NCBI RefSeq assembly: GCF_009765975.1
Contig: NZ_LMUJ01000083.1
Span: 62,099 to 102,882 of the forward strand
Origin: Acidisphaera sp. S103
Lineage (GTDB): Bacteria > Pseudomonadota > Alphaproteobacteria > Acetobacterales > Acetobacteraceae
DNA: 40,784 nucleotides
Direction of reading: 5' to 3'
Of this stretch, positions 16,988-25,809 are shown piece by piece. The first letter of the stretch is position 1, and every line of letters starts with the position of its first letter. The notes under the pieces are model-generated. The model saw nothing but the letters and a program-made list of their open reading frames with translations. It ran no database searches and was not told where the DNA came from. Position numbers and translations under genes: made by a program.

Positions 16988-18234
16988 CGATGCCCGCACA
17001 GTCCAACCCACGCGCCACCTGGCCGTCGCACGACGACAATGGCGGCTTCTTTCTCGTCGTCACGCTGTTGGGCCTGGCCATTCTTTCCGTGGTGCTCTGG
17101 ATCAATTTCCATGGCGTGATCAGCGCCAGTGTGATGGCCGTGTTCCACTCGGAGATCGGCTGGCTGAAGCATGTGACCGATCGCTTCGATGTGGCCGATC
17201 GGCAGATGATGGCGACCAACCCCGAGGATGTGCGCCTGAAGGATCTCTACGGCGTCGCGCATGCCGTCGGGACGGCAATCCGTATCCCAGCCGTTTGCGC
17301 CATGGTGGTGCTTGCCGGCGTCTGCATGGTGCGTGCCGCCCCGTCCCGCTTCAAGCGGGCGTTCGACATGGACGCGTTGATTGCCGAGCAGGCCAAATCG
17401 TTTCCGACGACCGCCGCTTTCGTGCGACGTCGGCTGCGTCTCGTCGAACCGGAGAGGTCGCCGCGCCCGGCTGACTACGCGCAGACACCGGAGGAATGGA
17501 TCGCGCTGCACGCGACCCGCAAGGATGGCGAGTTTGTCGAAGCCGATGCCCGCCGCGCGCTCGCCGCACAGCTCGGTCCGCGCTGGCAAGGCCCCGAACA
17601 GGCTGCCCCGCATGTGCGCGCGCTGTTCACGGTGTTCGCCCTGCATTTGGCGGAGCACCGGATGGAGGCGCAGCAATTGCTCGGCGAACTGTCCGAGGCG
17701 CTCGCCGATCCTGGGAACGAGACGTCGGCTGGTCCGGCCTCTCCACTCGTCCTGCCGCGGGCTGTCGTCACGAAGGTCGATGCGCTGCTCGCGACCTTGA
17801 GTTTCGACATACGCTCGCCGGCTGAGCGTGCTGCAACCGCCCACGCCTACACCCATCCGGCGTTGATGAGCCTGCTTAACGCGAGTCGGTTGGCGGCAGG
17901 GGTGTTGGCGCCAGCGCAGTTCGCCTGGCTCAAGCTGGTCGACCGGCCGCTATGGTACGCGCTGCACTCGCTCGGTTTCGAGACAGAGGGCTTCGGACGG
18001 TATCTGCATCCAAACCCTCGGGTCGAGGCCGCTGGCGCCCGCGACCATTGGGCGGCCGAGCGCGTCGCCAAGCGCCCGCTCGCCAGCCCCGACATCGAGC
18101 GGGCGCTAGAGGCGGTCCGCGCGGCTTCAGCCGCCGACCGAGGTGCTGATGACGATTCGGATCTCGATGCCACGGTCAAGAAACAAGCCCCCTCACCTTC
18201 TGTGATCCCGGTGTCTTCGGATGGAGGAGCGTGA
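16984..18234 (+). CDS. dotM: Type IVB secretion protein DotM/IcmP
   Basis: This 416-residue protein (IcmP about 376) starts at ATG 16984. It has two N-terminal membrane helices, at about 20-42 and 96-116. A conserved cytoplasmic region follows: FDMDALIAEQAKSFPTTAAF, then EWIALHATRKDGEFVEADAR and AHVRALFTVFALHLAEHRME-like helices. DotM is part of the DotL coupling complex and in Legionella recognises Glu-rich signals. Normally dotM (icmP) is followed directly by dotL (icmO); here a metabolic insert separates them by about 1.8 kb. Confidence 0.88.
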   Translation: MTMPAQSNPRATWPSHDDNGGFFLVVTLLGLAILSVVLWINFHGVISASVMAVFHSEIGWLKHVTDRFDVADRQMMATNPEDVRLKDLYGVAHAVGTAIRIPAVCAMVVLAGVCMVRAAPSRFKRAFDMDALIAEQAKSFPTTAAFVRRRLRLVEPERSPRPADYAQTPEEWIALHATRKDGEFVEADARRALAAQLGPRWQGPEQAAPHVRALFTVFALHLAEHRMEAQQLLGELSEALADPGNETSAGPASPLVLPRAVVTKVDALLATLSFDIRSPAERAATAHAYTHPALMSLLNASRLAAGVLAPAQFAWLKLVDRPLWYALHSLGFETEGFGRYLHPNPRVEAAGARDHWAAERVAKRPLASPDIERALEAVRAASAADRGADDDSDLDATVKKQAPSPSVIPVSSDGGA

Positions 18235-18236
18235 TC

Positions 18237-18314
18237 ATGATGGCCGAAAAGGATTGGGAGCTACCGGAAGGCTGGATGCGGTCGATGGCAGCCATTTCCG
18301 TTCTCGCAGGGTAG
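18237..18314 (+). pseudogene. 25-codon ORF after dotM, possible gene remnant
   Basis: A short frame MMAEKDWELPEGWMRSMAAI ends after 25 codons at a TAG. It starts 2 nt after the dotM stop, with GGAGGAG about 5 nt upstream, so it is positioned as the next operon gene. It may be the surviving start of a gene cut by the insertion of the oxidase region, or a chance ORF. Confidence 0.25.
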
Positions 18315-18486
18315 AAACAGCCCTTGAACGGCGTCGCGTCCGGGACCGTCTTCGTGGCGGAGTCCACTTTCAAGGTGAGCCTGTCTCGGCTGGGTATGTC
18401 TCGCGTTCGTCGTCCCGACCTGCCAATGTCACCAAGGCCAGTTCGGGCGCCACTTGGAGCGGCCATCGAACCGAGATGGAGCAGGC

Positions 18487-19599
18487 ATGCGGGTTCTGAT
18501 CCTGGGCGGGGGCGTTATCGGCACCTCCATTGCCTATCACCTTGCCGCGAGGGGCGCCGACGTTCTCGTCCTCGAGCGCAGCACCGTCGCCTGCGCTGCG
18601 TCGGGCAAGTCGGGCGGCTTTCTGGCCTTGGACTGGTGCGATGGCACGCCCCTCATGACCCTCGCCCGCCGGAGCTTCGCGTTGCATGCCCAGCTCGCGA
18701 ACTCGTTGGGCGGCGACTGGGGCTACCGCCGGATGACGACCTACGCTGGCGTCGTAGGCGAATCCGCCGCCCGCATGCCGCGCCGAGCGGGTCCGGGGTG
18801 GATTTCGTCGGAGGTCGCAATCAGCGGGCAGATCGGATCCACCGGCACGACGGCCCAGGTGCATCCAGCAGCCTTCACCAAAGGCATGTTGCGCGCGGCG
18901 GAAGCGCGGGGCGCCAACCTGCGTCTGGGCGAAGCCAAGGGGCTGCTGTGCCGCGGCGGAAACGTGATCGGCGTGCAGATCGAGGGCGAGACGCTGGATG
19001 GCGACGCCGTCGTGATCGCGATGGGGCCATGGTCGGTACTCGCGGCGAGGTGGCTGCCGCTGCCGCCGGTGTTCGGTCTTAAAGGGCACAGTCTCGTCTT
19101 CGAAACCGGCGCGACACTTCCACCGGAAGCACTGTTCCTCGAGTATGCGGACCCTGCCGGCTTTTTGCTCTCGCCGGAGATCTTCCCGCGCGCCGATGGC
19201 ACCACATACGTGTGCGGCGTCTCGAGCGAGTCACCCATCCCAATCGATCCCGACCACGTCGCTCCGGATGAGGGTGCGATCGACCGGCTGAAAGCACTTT
19301 GCGACCGCATGTCTCCGGTCCTGGCGAGGGCGCCTGTCCTCGCCAGCCAGGCGTGCTACCGTCCCGTGACAGCGGACGGACTGCCGCTGATCGGCGCCGT
19401 CCCTGGTGCACGAGGCGCCTACGTGGCGACGGGCCACAGCGTCTGGGGCATCCTCAATGCCCCCGCCACTGCTGAGGCGATGGCTGAGCTGATCCTGGAC
19501 GGGGCGGCGAGCACGGTCGATCTCTCGCCTTTCGATCCCGCCCGCCTCGCAGCCCTCGATCCCGAACGTGCAGCGGTCACGCGCGGGCTCCGGAGCTGA
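18487..19599 (+). CDS. FAD-dependent oxidoreductase, DAO family (TDA3/FOXRED-like)
   Basis: This 370-residue protein starts at ATG 18487. The N-terminal dinucleotide-binding motif is LGGGVIGTSIAYHLAARG, followed by VLERSTVACAASGKSGGFLA, typical of D-amino-acid-oxidase-like flavoproteins of the TDA3 type. The C-terminal FAD segment is YRPVTADGLPLIGAVPGARG with the later ATGHSVWGI. The substrate cannot be told. It is not a T4SS gene: it lies between dotM and the dotL unit as cargo. No CGTTTGCA box precedes it. The same-strand gene downstream is broken, so the insert is partly decayed. Confidence 0.88.
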   Translation: MRVLILGGGVIGTSIAYHLAARGADVLVLERSTVACAASGKSGGFLALDWCDGTPLMTLARRSFALHAQLANSLGGDWGYRRMTTYAGVVGESAARMPRRAGPGWISSEVAISGQIGSTGTTAQVHPAAFTKGMLRAAEARGANLRLGEAKGLLCRGGNVIGVQIEGETLDGDAVVIAMGPWSVLAARWLPLPPVFGLKGHSLVFETGATLPPEALFLEYADPAGFLLSPEIFPRADGTTYVCGVSSESPIPIDPDHVAPDEGAIDRLKALCDRMSPVLARAPVLASQACYRPVTADGLPLIGAVPGARGAYVATGHSVWGILNAPATAEAMAELILDGAASTVDLSPFDPARLAALDPERAAVTRGLRS

Positions 19600-19642
19600 C
19601 TGGGCCATCACCACCCCGAACTGGGTGGGAGGACCAATTCGA

Positions 19643-19837
19643 ATGAAGCTGACCTTCTACGCCCATGCGCGCTTCCGGCTGGAGCCGCCGGAAGTGAGCG
19701 TCGTCACCGACCCGTACACGCCCGGGATGTCCGACTTTGGGCCGCTCGACCTCGTTTTCATGAACTCGGCGACAGACAGGTTCCGCTCCGACCCGCGCCA
19801 CGTCCGCGGTCAGCCGATCGTGGTGAATACGCTGTAA
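19643..19837 (+). pseudogene. Truncated metallo-beta-lactamase-fold hydrolase (UlaG-like)
   Basis: This 64-codon frame has GGGAGGA upstream of ATG 19643. The sequence MKLTFYAHARFRLEPPE, then VVTDPYTPG, resembles the start of UlaG-type metal-dependent hydrolases, which usually exceed 200 residues. It stops at 19837 before any HxHxDH metal site, so it is a 5' fragment. No continuation is visible in the following 100 nt. It probably arrived with the oxidase gene and lost its 3' part at the insert boundary. Confidence 0.55.
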
Positions 19838-19960
19838 AACGTCCCGTCTGAGGGAATACGGTGCGCAGCGTGTCGATCCGCGCCTTCCCATCAGCCAAAG
19901 CCTGACCTTCGGCTTCAGGCGGGATACCTACTCCAACGCAATGAAGGCGCAACAGCTAAT

Positions 19961-19971
19961 CCGTTTGCACC
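19961..19971 (+). promoter_or_regulatory. CGTTTGCA box before the dotL unit
   Basis: CCGTTTGCACC lies 47 nt before the ATG at 20019 and 123 nt after the truncated hydrolase. It implies that the dotL unit has its own promoter and that the insert lies upstream of it. Confidence 0.58.
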
Positions 19972-20018
19972 AGCACGCCGCATACTCGCTGCAATCGATC
20001 GGTGCGGAGGGTTGTTCG

Positions 20019-20447
20019 ATGGAGTTGGTGATCCCGGATGGTGCGCAGGTGCATATCATGGTCGGCCAGCCGCCGCTGGTCGCCTTGCCGAATGACCCTC
20101 GTGCAGTCGCGTCGCAGCCCGAGCGGCCGAGTGGGCGCATTGTCAAAAGCCTTGTTGTCGGCGTCCTGCTCATTGGCGCGTTCCAAACGGGGCGGCTCTT
20201 GCCACATCACGCCGAAACTGCTTCTGCCGCGCAGCCGACGGCTGCTGCCGGTACCGTTCCTGATGTGACCGGCCGTAGTGCCGCTGGCGAGATACCTCCT
20301 GCCTTTCGCGCGCAGATCGCGCAACCGCCGCACGTGGTCCCGCCGCCCGGCGCAACTCCCGCCGCCGCAACAGCTGGTGCGGCAGGTGGCGTGGCTGCTC
20401 CGGTCGCAGCACCGGCACCAGCAAATCCGTTCGGCCTGCAGGGCTAG
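20019..20447 (+). CDS. Small membrane protein upstream of dotL
   Basis: I choose ATG 20019 (142 residues) because GGAGG lies 8 nt upstream and a CGTTTGCA box 47 nt upstream; an in-frame ATG at 19941 would put the box inside the gene. One membrane helix is visible (RIVKSLVVGVLLIGAFQTG, about residues 40-58), then an Ala/Pro-rich periplasmic tail. The N-terminal segment MELVIPDGAQVHIMVGQPP looks folded. I do not recognise a family. It lies 2 nt before dotL and may belong to the coupling complex; this is inferred. Confidence 0.65.
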   Translation: MELVIPDGAQVHIMVGQPPLVALPNDPRAVASQPERPSGRIVKSLVVGVLLIGAFQTGRLLPHHAETASAAQPTAAAGTVPDVTGRSAAGEIPPAFRAQIAQPPHVVPPPGATPAAATAGAAGGVAAPVAAPAPANPFGLQG

Positions 20448-20449
20448 GC

Positions 20450-22792
20450 ATGATCCCGCGTCAGATCGTAGGTCCCCAGGACCAGTTCGAGCGCACGGGC
20501 GCGCAGAGCCTGCGCGACATCCGGCCGTTCTCAGTCCGCCTTGTCGAGGTTCTCCAGAGCTCCGCGTCTGGCATGGTGCTTGGCATGGCCGCAGTTGGCA
20601 CGTACCTCGAACCCGCAGCTGTGAACATCGCCCTGCCCGTCTCGCTCGCCTACGCGGCCTGGGTGATGACTCGCAAAGTCAAGCTGCCGATGCGGGTGCC
20701 GATGAGTTCCCGGTTGCTGGATTACAGCAATCCCTTACCGGGCAGCCGAAAAGCCAAGCGCGCGTCAGGCAGCCAGATGATCGGCTGGAACCTCGAAGGC
20801 CACGAGCTATGGCTCGCCCCGGAGGACGCCCGTCAGCACATCGCTATTCCCGGCACCACGGGTGCCGGCAAGACCACAACGATTCTGAGCCTCCTGGTCA
20901 ACTCGCTAGCCCAAGGCTCCGGGTTCGTTCTGGTCGACGGCAAGGCTGACCGCACGCTGTTCGGTTCGGTGATGGGACTGGCACGCCGCTTCGGTCGCGA
21001 GGACGACGTGCGCCTGCTCAATTTGATGGTCGCCAGCGGCTTCAAGATCAGCAACACCTTCAACGCTTTTGCGATCGGCAACGCCGACGCCGTGCGCGAG
21101 GTGCTCGCCAGTCAGCTTGGTGAGCAGGCGAGCACTGACAGCAACGGTATTTTCCGCGAACGCGCGGTTGCGTTGATCGCCAGCATCTCGCCCGCCCTCG
21201 TCTGGCTGCGTGACCACCAAGACGTGCCGCTCACCATCGACTTCATCAGATCCAGCATCGAGCTGATCTGGATCTGGAAGCTCGCGATGAAGAAGACCTT
21301 CAAGCAACGCGACTACCACACCGGCGAAGAAGTCGAGGTCGACGTCAAGGAGATCCCGGAGGACGTTATCTGGCCGCTGAAATCCTATCTCGGCGAACTG
21401 CCCGGCTATGACGCGAGCGTTCCACTCGACAAGCAGAAGGGCGAGGAGCCAAGCAAGCAGCACGGGTTCGCACAGTTCTACTTCACGCCGATCTTCACCC
21501 AGCTGACCGTCAGCCTCGGCCATATCTTCCGCGTCGATTGCGGCGACATCGACATGCGCGACATTGTCTTGAACCGCCGCATCCTGGTCGTGAACCTGCC
21601 CGCGCTGGAGAATTCGGACGCCACACTGGCCGCGCTCGGCAAGCTCGTGGTCGCGTCCCTGCGCGGCATGATGGCGCAGCTGCTCGGGGCATCGCCCGAA
21701 GGCGACTATGACGAGACCGACAAGCCCGGGATGGGACCGTCGCCCTACACAGTGGTGCTCGACGAGCTCGCTTACTACGCCACCTCCGGGCTGGACCGGA
21801 TGCTGTCGCAAGGCCGCGGATTGAACATCAGCTTCATGCTGGGCTTCCAGGAGGTTAGCGGCATCTGGGCGCGCTTGGGGGAGAAGACCGCCTCACTGCT
21901 GGGCAACACCAACACGACGATCGCCATGCGGCAGCAAGATTCCGGACGAACCCGTGAATGGCTCGAGAAGACCGCCGGCCAAACCAACGTCACTCAGGCC
22001 GTGTCCTATCAGGGCGCCGCCGACGGCGCTTACCGCGAGGCGCGGCACGCCGAGATCCGGACCGTCTCCCGGGTGGACTGGAACGACTTGACGTCGCTCA
22101 TCGAAGGCGAGGCGATCGTCTTGTTCGGCGGCCGGCGCATCTATGCCCGGGTGTTCCATGCCAAGATCGACGGCACCGGCGTCAAGCGGGTCGGCCGCAC
22201 GCTGATGCTACGCACGCCAGACCGTAAGGACGTCCTGGTTCGGCTCAAGCGGGTGCGCGGCTTGGCGGCGATGATCGAGGCTGGCGCCGTCATCGGTTCT
22301 GCGCCGGAGCCGGCCTCGCCAGGACTGCGAGCGTTCGTGACAGGATTCTCGGACGCAGCCACGAGGGGCGGCGACAGCAGTGCTTGCATCCGCGCTGCGT
22401 TGGCTGCCATCGGCGAACTGCCTGAGCACGCACGACCGAAACGCCCCGTGGCGCCGGCGGATGGCGTGCCGGTCACCAGCTTGCGTCCGATGATGTTCAC
22501 CGCGAGCCAGCAGGTCTTTGCCGGGACGGATTTGTCCGGCGCGCCGAATGAGCCGGTCGACGACAGGCTGCTGCGGGCGATCGGCAACATCGAGCGTGCC
22601 TCCGGCGTTCAGGAGAGGAAGCTGCGCGGCGCGGCTCTCATGGTGCTGGGTGCCCGCGACACGGCGCTGGCCGATCCGCCAGTCGTAGAGCCACCCCCCA
22701 TGGCCCCCGAGAAATTCGAGAAGTTGCTGTCCTCGATCATCACCCGCATCGGCAGGCTACGCTCGACGCCGGCGCTGCCAAAGGCAGCGTGA
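20450..22792 (+). CDS. dotL: Type IV coupling protein DotL/IcmO
   Basis: This 780-residue protein has the length of DotL/IcmO (783). The N-terminus contains membrane helices (about 39-75). Walker A GTTGAGKTTT lies at about residues 135-144, Walker B VVLDELAYY at about 435-443, and a later FMLGFQEVSGIWARLGEKTA motif is typical of FtsK/TraD-like ATPases. DotL receives substrates and passes them to the channel. The C-terminal 180 residues are the region that in Legionella binds DotN and IcmS-IcmW. Presence of DotN, DotM and an IcmS-like protein in the same cluster is consistent with a full coupling complex. Confidence 0.95.
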   Translation: MIPRQIVGPQDQFERTGAQSLRDIRPFSVRLVEVLQSSASGMVLGMAAVGTYLEPAAVNIALPVSLAYAAWVMTRKVKLPMRVPMSSRLLDYSNPLPGSRKAKRASGSQMIGWNLEGHELWLAPEDARQHIAIPGTTGAGKTTTILSLLVNSLAQGSGFVLVDGKADRTLFGSVMGLARRFGREDDVRLLNLMVASGFKISNTFNAFAIGNADAVREVLASQLGEQASTDSNGIFRERAVALIASISPALVWLRDHQDVPLTIDFIRSSIELIWIWKLAMKKTFKQRDYHTGEEVEVDVKEIPEDVIWPLKSYLGELPGYDASVPLDKQKGEEPSKQHGFAQFYFTPIFTQLTVSLGHIFRVDCGDIDMRDIVLNRRILVVNLPALENSDATLAALGKLVVASLRGMMAQLLGASPEGDYDETDKPGMGPSPYTVVLDELAYYATSGLDRMLSQGRGLNISFMLGFQEVSGIWARLGEKTASLLGNTNTTIAMRQQDSGRTREWLEKTAGQTNVTQAVSYQGAADGAYREARHAEIRTVSRVDWNDLTSLIEGEAIVLFGGRRIYARVFHAKIDGTGVKRVGRTLMLRTPDRKDVLVRLKRVRGLAAMIEAGAVIGSAPEPASPGLRAFVTGFSDAATRGGDSSACIRAALAAIGELPEHARPKRPVAPADGVPVTSLRPMMFTASQQVFAGTDLSGAPNEPVDDRLLRAIGNIERASGVQERKLRGAALMVLGARDTALADPPVVEPPPMAPEKFEKLLSSIITRIGRLRSTPALPKAA

Positions 22793-22793
22793 G

Positions 22794-23159
22794 GTGGGCC
22801 GCAAGCCGTCGCCGAAAACATCGGCGGAGCGCTCGGTGGAGAACGCGCGCTATCAGAAGCGCAACGCTGCTGTGGGCATCGTGAAAGTCGCCGTTCACGT
22901 CCCCGCGGAACGCGTGCCCGAACTGCGCGCCATCGCGCTGCGCTGGCGCGAGGAGGCGAAATCGTTGATGGACGCCGATCACCCGACCGCCGATCAGATC
23001 CTCCAGATTCACGCCATCTGCCGCACCCTCGATCTCGATCTGCCAGTCGAAGCTTTCGCGACCTGTTCGTCGGCCGCCCGCTGGCTGCTCGCCCGGGAAA
23101 GCCAGATCGGCCAACGCCCGATCCAGAGGCCGATGGTCCGTCAGCCGCCGATCTACTAG
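22794..23159 (+). CDS. Hypothetical small basic protein downstream of dotL
   Basis: This 121-residue protein starts at GTG 22794, one base after the dotL stop codon. The segment VGIVKVAVHVPAERVPELRA then IALRWREEA resembles a ribbon-helix-helix strand and helix pair, so it may bind DNA. The second half (HPTADQILQIHAICRTLDLD) is helical. I do not recognise the family. It may be a relaxosome or regulatory accessory factor coupled with the coupling protein; this is inference. Confidence 0.65.
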   Translation: MGRKPSPKTSAERSVENARYQKRNAAVGIVKVAVHVPAERVPELRAIALRWREEAKSLMDADHPTADQILQIHAICRTLDLDLPVEAFATCSSAARWLLARESQIGQRPIQRPMVRQPPIY

Positions 23160-23189
23160 CCCGCTCTCCGCTCCAGCGAGGAACATACC

Positions 23190-23873
23190 ATGCAGCGTCG
23201 ATCCGTCATTGCACTCGGCCTGGCCGCAACTGGCATTTTGCCCACCCTGTGGCTGACAGGAGCGGCACAGGCCCAGCCGGCCACCCGCACGCCCAGCAAC
23301 GTCACGCCGTATGAAGCGCGCTCGGTGATTGTGCCAGCTCTGCCCGTGCCGCCGGTACCATCGGCCGATCCACCCTCTGTGTTCCTGTCCGCAGCCCGGC
23401 GTGCTGTCGCGGTTGGGCGTACGGGAGAAGCACAGGAGGCGCTGGAACGGGCGGAAACCCGGCTGCTCGATCGATACCTGCCGACCGCTGCCACCTCCGT
23501 TCCGGACAATCAGCAGGCGGTGCTGGCGATCGGCGCCGCGCGCCGTGCCCTGACGGAGCATGACCGGCAGGCCGCCATCACCGCGATCGACGACGCCATC
23601 GCGGCGACCGGCCGGCCCGAGCCGCAGGTCGCCGCAACGACGCCCTCACCGAGATTCGTTGCGCCTGCCGCCACTCTTGCGCCGCTTCCTGCGCCACAAC
23701 CGGTCATCACGCGCGCCCTGCTACCGGGACACTGGGCGTTGCACGGTGCGCGTTACGTTTGGGGCCCTCCCGAAACCACACCGCGTCCAACTCAATCGGC
23801 CGCGTTCGTGCCCGGAGCCTACATTTGGCGCGACGGCGCGTATGTGTGGGTTCCGGCGCACGACGCGAACTGA
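23190..23873 (+). CDS. Exported protein with YXWGXW-like C-terminal repeats
   Basis: This 227-residue protein starts at ATG 23190 with GCGAGGA upstream. It has a signal peptide (ALGLAATGILPTLWLTGAAQ then AQA), a helical middle around residues 60-135 (AARRAVAVGRTGEAQEALER, GAARRALTEHDRQAAITAID), a Pro/Ala linker and a C-terminus with two Trp/Tyr-rich repeats: PGHWALHGARYVWGPP and PGAYIWRDGAYVWVP. These resemble the YXWGXW repeat of outer-surface proteins. Function unknown; it is in line with the dotL unit. Confidence 0.7.
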   Translation: MQRRSVIALGLAATGILPTLWLTGAAQAQPATRTPSNVTPYEARSVIVPALPVPPVPSADPPSVFLSAARRAVAVGRTGEAQEALERAETRLLDRYLPTAATSVPDNQQAVLAIGAARRALTEHDRQAAITAIDDAIAATGRPEPQVAATTPSPRFVAPAATLAPLPAPQPVITRALLPGHWALHGARYVWGPPETTPRPTQSAAFVPGAYIWRDGAYVWVPAHDAN

Positions 23874-23927
23874 CCATGGGGATCGAGAACCGCGACTTCG
23901 ACGCAATAACACGACGGAGTAGGTGCC

Positions 23928-24263
23928 GTGCCTGAATACATCGCCCCGGATACGTCTGAATTGAACGAGGATCATATCCGATCGGCACTCGATTTCCTGA
24001 TTGCGGTTGAACCGGATCCACCCCCGGAATCGCGCGAGGAGTACGAGGCCGCGACGGAGCCCTACCGTCAACAGATTGCCACGGCTATGGCGACGCTGCG
24101 CAGCTTCGCAGAGCAAACCCAGCCGATGACCTTGGACCAGATGCAAGCAGACTATTACGGGTTTACAAATGACCCGCGTTACTTGGTTTCGTCTGACGTT
24201 TTAGCCATCGTGTGCGGAGCCCTCAGCGAGGCGTGGACCGGGGTCGGCCCCTGGCGGCGCTGA
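23928..24263 (+). CDS. Hypothetical protein, 111 residues
   Basis: It starts at GTG 23928 with ACGGAG upstream. The protein is acidic and helical with Pro-Pro-rich patches (AVEPDPPPESREEYEAATEP) and ends in WTGVGPWRR. No family is recognised. It is the last gene in line with the dotL unit. The same frame stays open past the stop into a metallopeptidase remnant, which may be coincidence. Confidence 0.5.
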   Translation: MPEYIAPDTSELNEDHIRSALDFLIAVEPDPPPESREEYEAATEPYRQQIATAMATLRSFAEQTQPMTLDQMQADYYGFTNDPRYLVSSDVLAIVCGALSEAWTGVGPWRR

Positions 24264-24305
24264 GCGTTCTCACGAGCAGTCCGGGTCAGTGACGCTCCTT
24301 GCGCG

Positions 24306-24500
24306 GTGCCCACCCCGCTCCTTTCAGTCGTGTACCAAGTGCTGCTGCACGAGCTGATGCATGTCCTTGAGGTGGGCACGACTTCCGCGATCTGCTGACG
24401 ATCGCTTTGTGCGCGGTTCTAGCGGGCGGTGAGAACGCCACCGAATTGGCGGAGTTCGCCAAGGCCAAGGAACCGTTTCTTCGTGCTGCCTTCAGTGCCG
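24306..24500 (+). pseudogene. Frameshifted metallopeptidase remnant (HExxH)
   Basis: One frame encodes VVYQVLLHELMHVLEVG with an HExxH zinc motif and then hits a stop. Shifting frame at about 24375-24380 gives GHDFRDLLTIALCAVLAGG followed by a helical stretch, which fits the C-terminal continuation of small SprT-, IrrE- or M48-like peptidases. No proper start codon region is visible, and the 3' end runs into the convergent SH3 gene. I read it as a decayed, frameshifted gene; the family is uncertain. Confidence 0.4.
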
Positions 24501-25250
24501 CCGGACCAGGCTCTCGTGCACCCAGCCGATCGGCTCTGTATTCCCAACACCAACTTGCAGCCACCCACCTGGCGCCTCGGAGAAGACATGTAGCTCGGTG
24601 CCCTCGTGCTCAACTCCGATGACGGGGCCCTGCGGCGAGGAGCGGATGTTGCCGTTCTGCGCCATGACAACGTCACCTGGAGCGGATCCAGATGTCGGCG
24701 GTGCTACCACGGGCTGACTGGCAGGCGGTGGAGGTGGCGTCGGTGCGGTGACCGCCTGTTGGGGCGCCGCCATGTTGTCAGGCATGATCGGAACCGGAGC
24801 CATGCTGTTGTGCGGGAGGGGTTTCGGTCCGCCGCCATCGAAGCATCGCGTAAGCGTTTCGACATAGGCCTTGGTCGCCTCCGATGTCGTACTGCCTACC
24901 AGAGTCTCGACCGAATAACGGCGTCCCGGATCCTGGGCCAAGTCGTTGCGGATGACGACTGCAACGAAGAGCACATAGGTCATGCTATTGGCGCCGAACA
25001 CATCGGTCTGACCGCACACGGCAAAAGTATTCCCGATTGCCTGAGACCATACCTGGACGCCGCGAAATTGCACGGTGTCAGGGTCCTTCGCGCCGGAACG
25101 TATGCTCATTTCAGCGGCGTTGCGCATATCGGCATATTGCTCAGGCGCGGCTGTTGTTTGGCATTTGTCCTTGTTGCAGCCCGCAATAAACAAAGTTGCG
25201 ATCAAGAGCGCGCAACTCAAAATGTCTTTGGCTTGCTTACACGCCACGTG
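24492..25250 (-). CDS. Lipoprotein with C-terminal SH3-like domain
   Basis: This 252-residue protein starts at GTG 25250; AAGGA lies about 9 nt upstream, which decides this start over an upstream ATG. The signal peptide LSCALLIATLFIAGC carries a lipobox with Cys24. An alpha/beta region with KDPDTVQFRGVQVWS follows, then a Pro-rich linker and a C-terminal SH3b domain (NGNIRSSPQGPVIGVEHEGT to WVHESLVRRH). SH3b domains often bind peptidoglycan. It is transcribed against the T4SS units; its role is unknown. Confidence 0.75.
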   Translation of the reverse strand, partial: HVACKQAKDILSCALLIATLFIAGCNKDKCQTTAAPEQYADMRNAAEMSIRSGAKDPDTVQFRGVQVWSQAIGNTFAVCGQTDVFGANSMTYVLFVAVVIRNDLAQDPGRRYSVETLVGSTTSEATKAYVETLTRCFDGGGPKPLPHNSMAPVPIMPDNMAAPQQAVTAPTPPPPPASQPVVAPPTSGSAPGDVVMAQNGNIRSSPQGPVIGVEHEGTELHVFSEAPGGWLQVGVGNTEPIGWVHESLVRRH

Positions 25251-25809
25251 ACCTGATCCTTCTGGGGGTGGAGCAGTTGTGACGATCAAAACGCGGGTTA
25301 GTTGCCTGCACGCGTCGACCCACAAGCGGGTTCGGATCCCAGGTTGCCCCTCGCACACCGGATACTCGGCCAATTCCGCCGATTTTTCATCATTGTCTTC
25401 GTCCCTCCGCTAATACCAGGCTTCTATAACGTGCTGTTCGATAACCAGGATGAGGATACCTTCGCCGTGGATCGTGTTTATGATCGGCGTTGCGGCGTCT
25501 TGAATGGGTAAAACCGGTCGGGCCATCCACTGCGATCAATTGCCAACTTACGGCTGGAATCCACCGGATGCCGAATGTCAGCTCTTTGGACGGGCTTCTA
25601 AACCGGTCAGGCCGGAATCCACCCCGAGGGCGGTAACGCGATGCGCCGGCCGCCTACAGCCGAGTTCGACCCAAATCGGGTGCTCGTGATCCGATCAACC
25701 GGTCGCTGAAGCCGACATTCAATCAAGTCGAACCGTGGAGCTTACATCCGCCGGATCATCAACCCGGGCAGGTACTTCCCGGAGAAAGTTCGGATCCATC
25801 ATATTCCGA
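25251..25809. other. Gene-poor stretch of about 560 bp
   Basis: Only short frames without ribosome binding sites or recognisable product occur here. I see no transposase, RNA gene or clear repeat. It separates the SH3 lipoprotein from the minus-strand cargo genes and may contain decayed DNA. Confidence 0.4.

Noticed and set aside
17291-17301. CCGTTTGCGCC within dotM, CGTTTGCG in dotO (about 10735) and CGTTTGCA on the minus strand at about 38626
   Set aside because: They lie inside coding regions and not before a start codon; at this motif length a few chance matches are expected.
18176-18466. Minus-strand frame over the dotM/oxidase junction
   Set aside because: No start signal and no protein family recognised; likely chance in a GC-rich junction region.
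25302-25689. Short plus-strand frames in the gap before the cargo genes
   Set aside because: No ribosome binding sites, no similarity and no typical coding composition.
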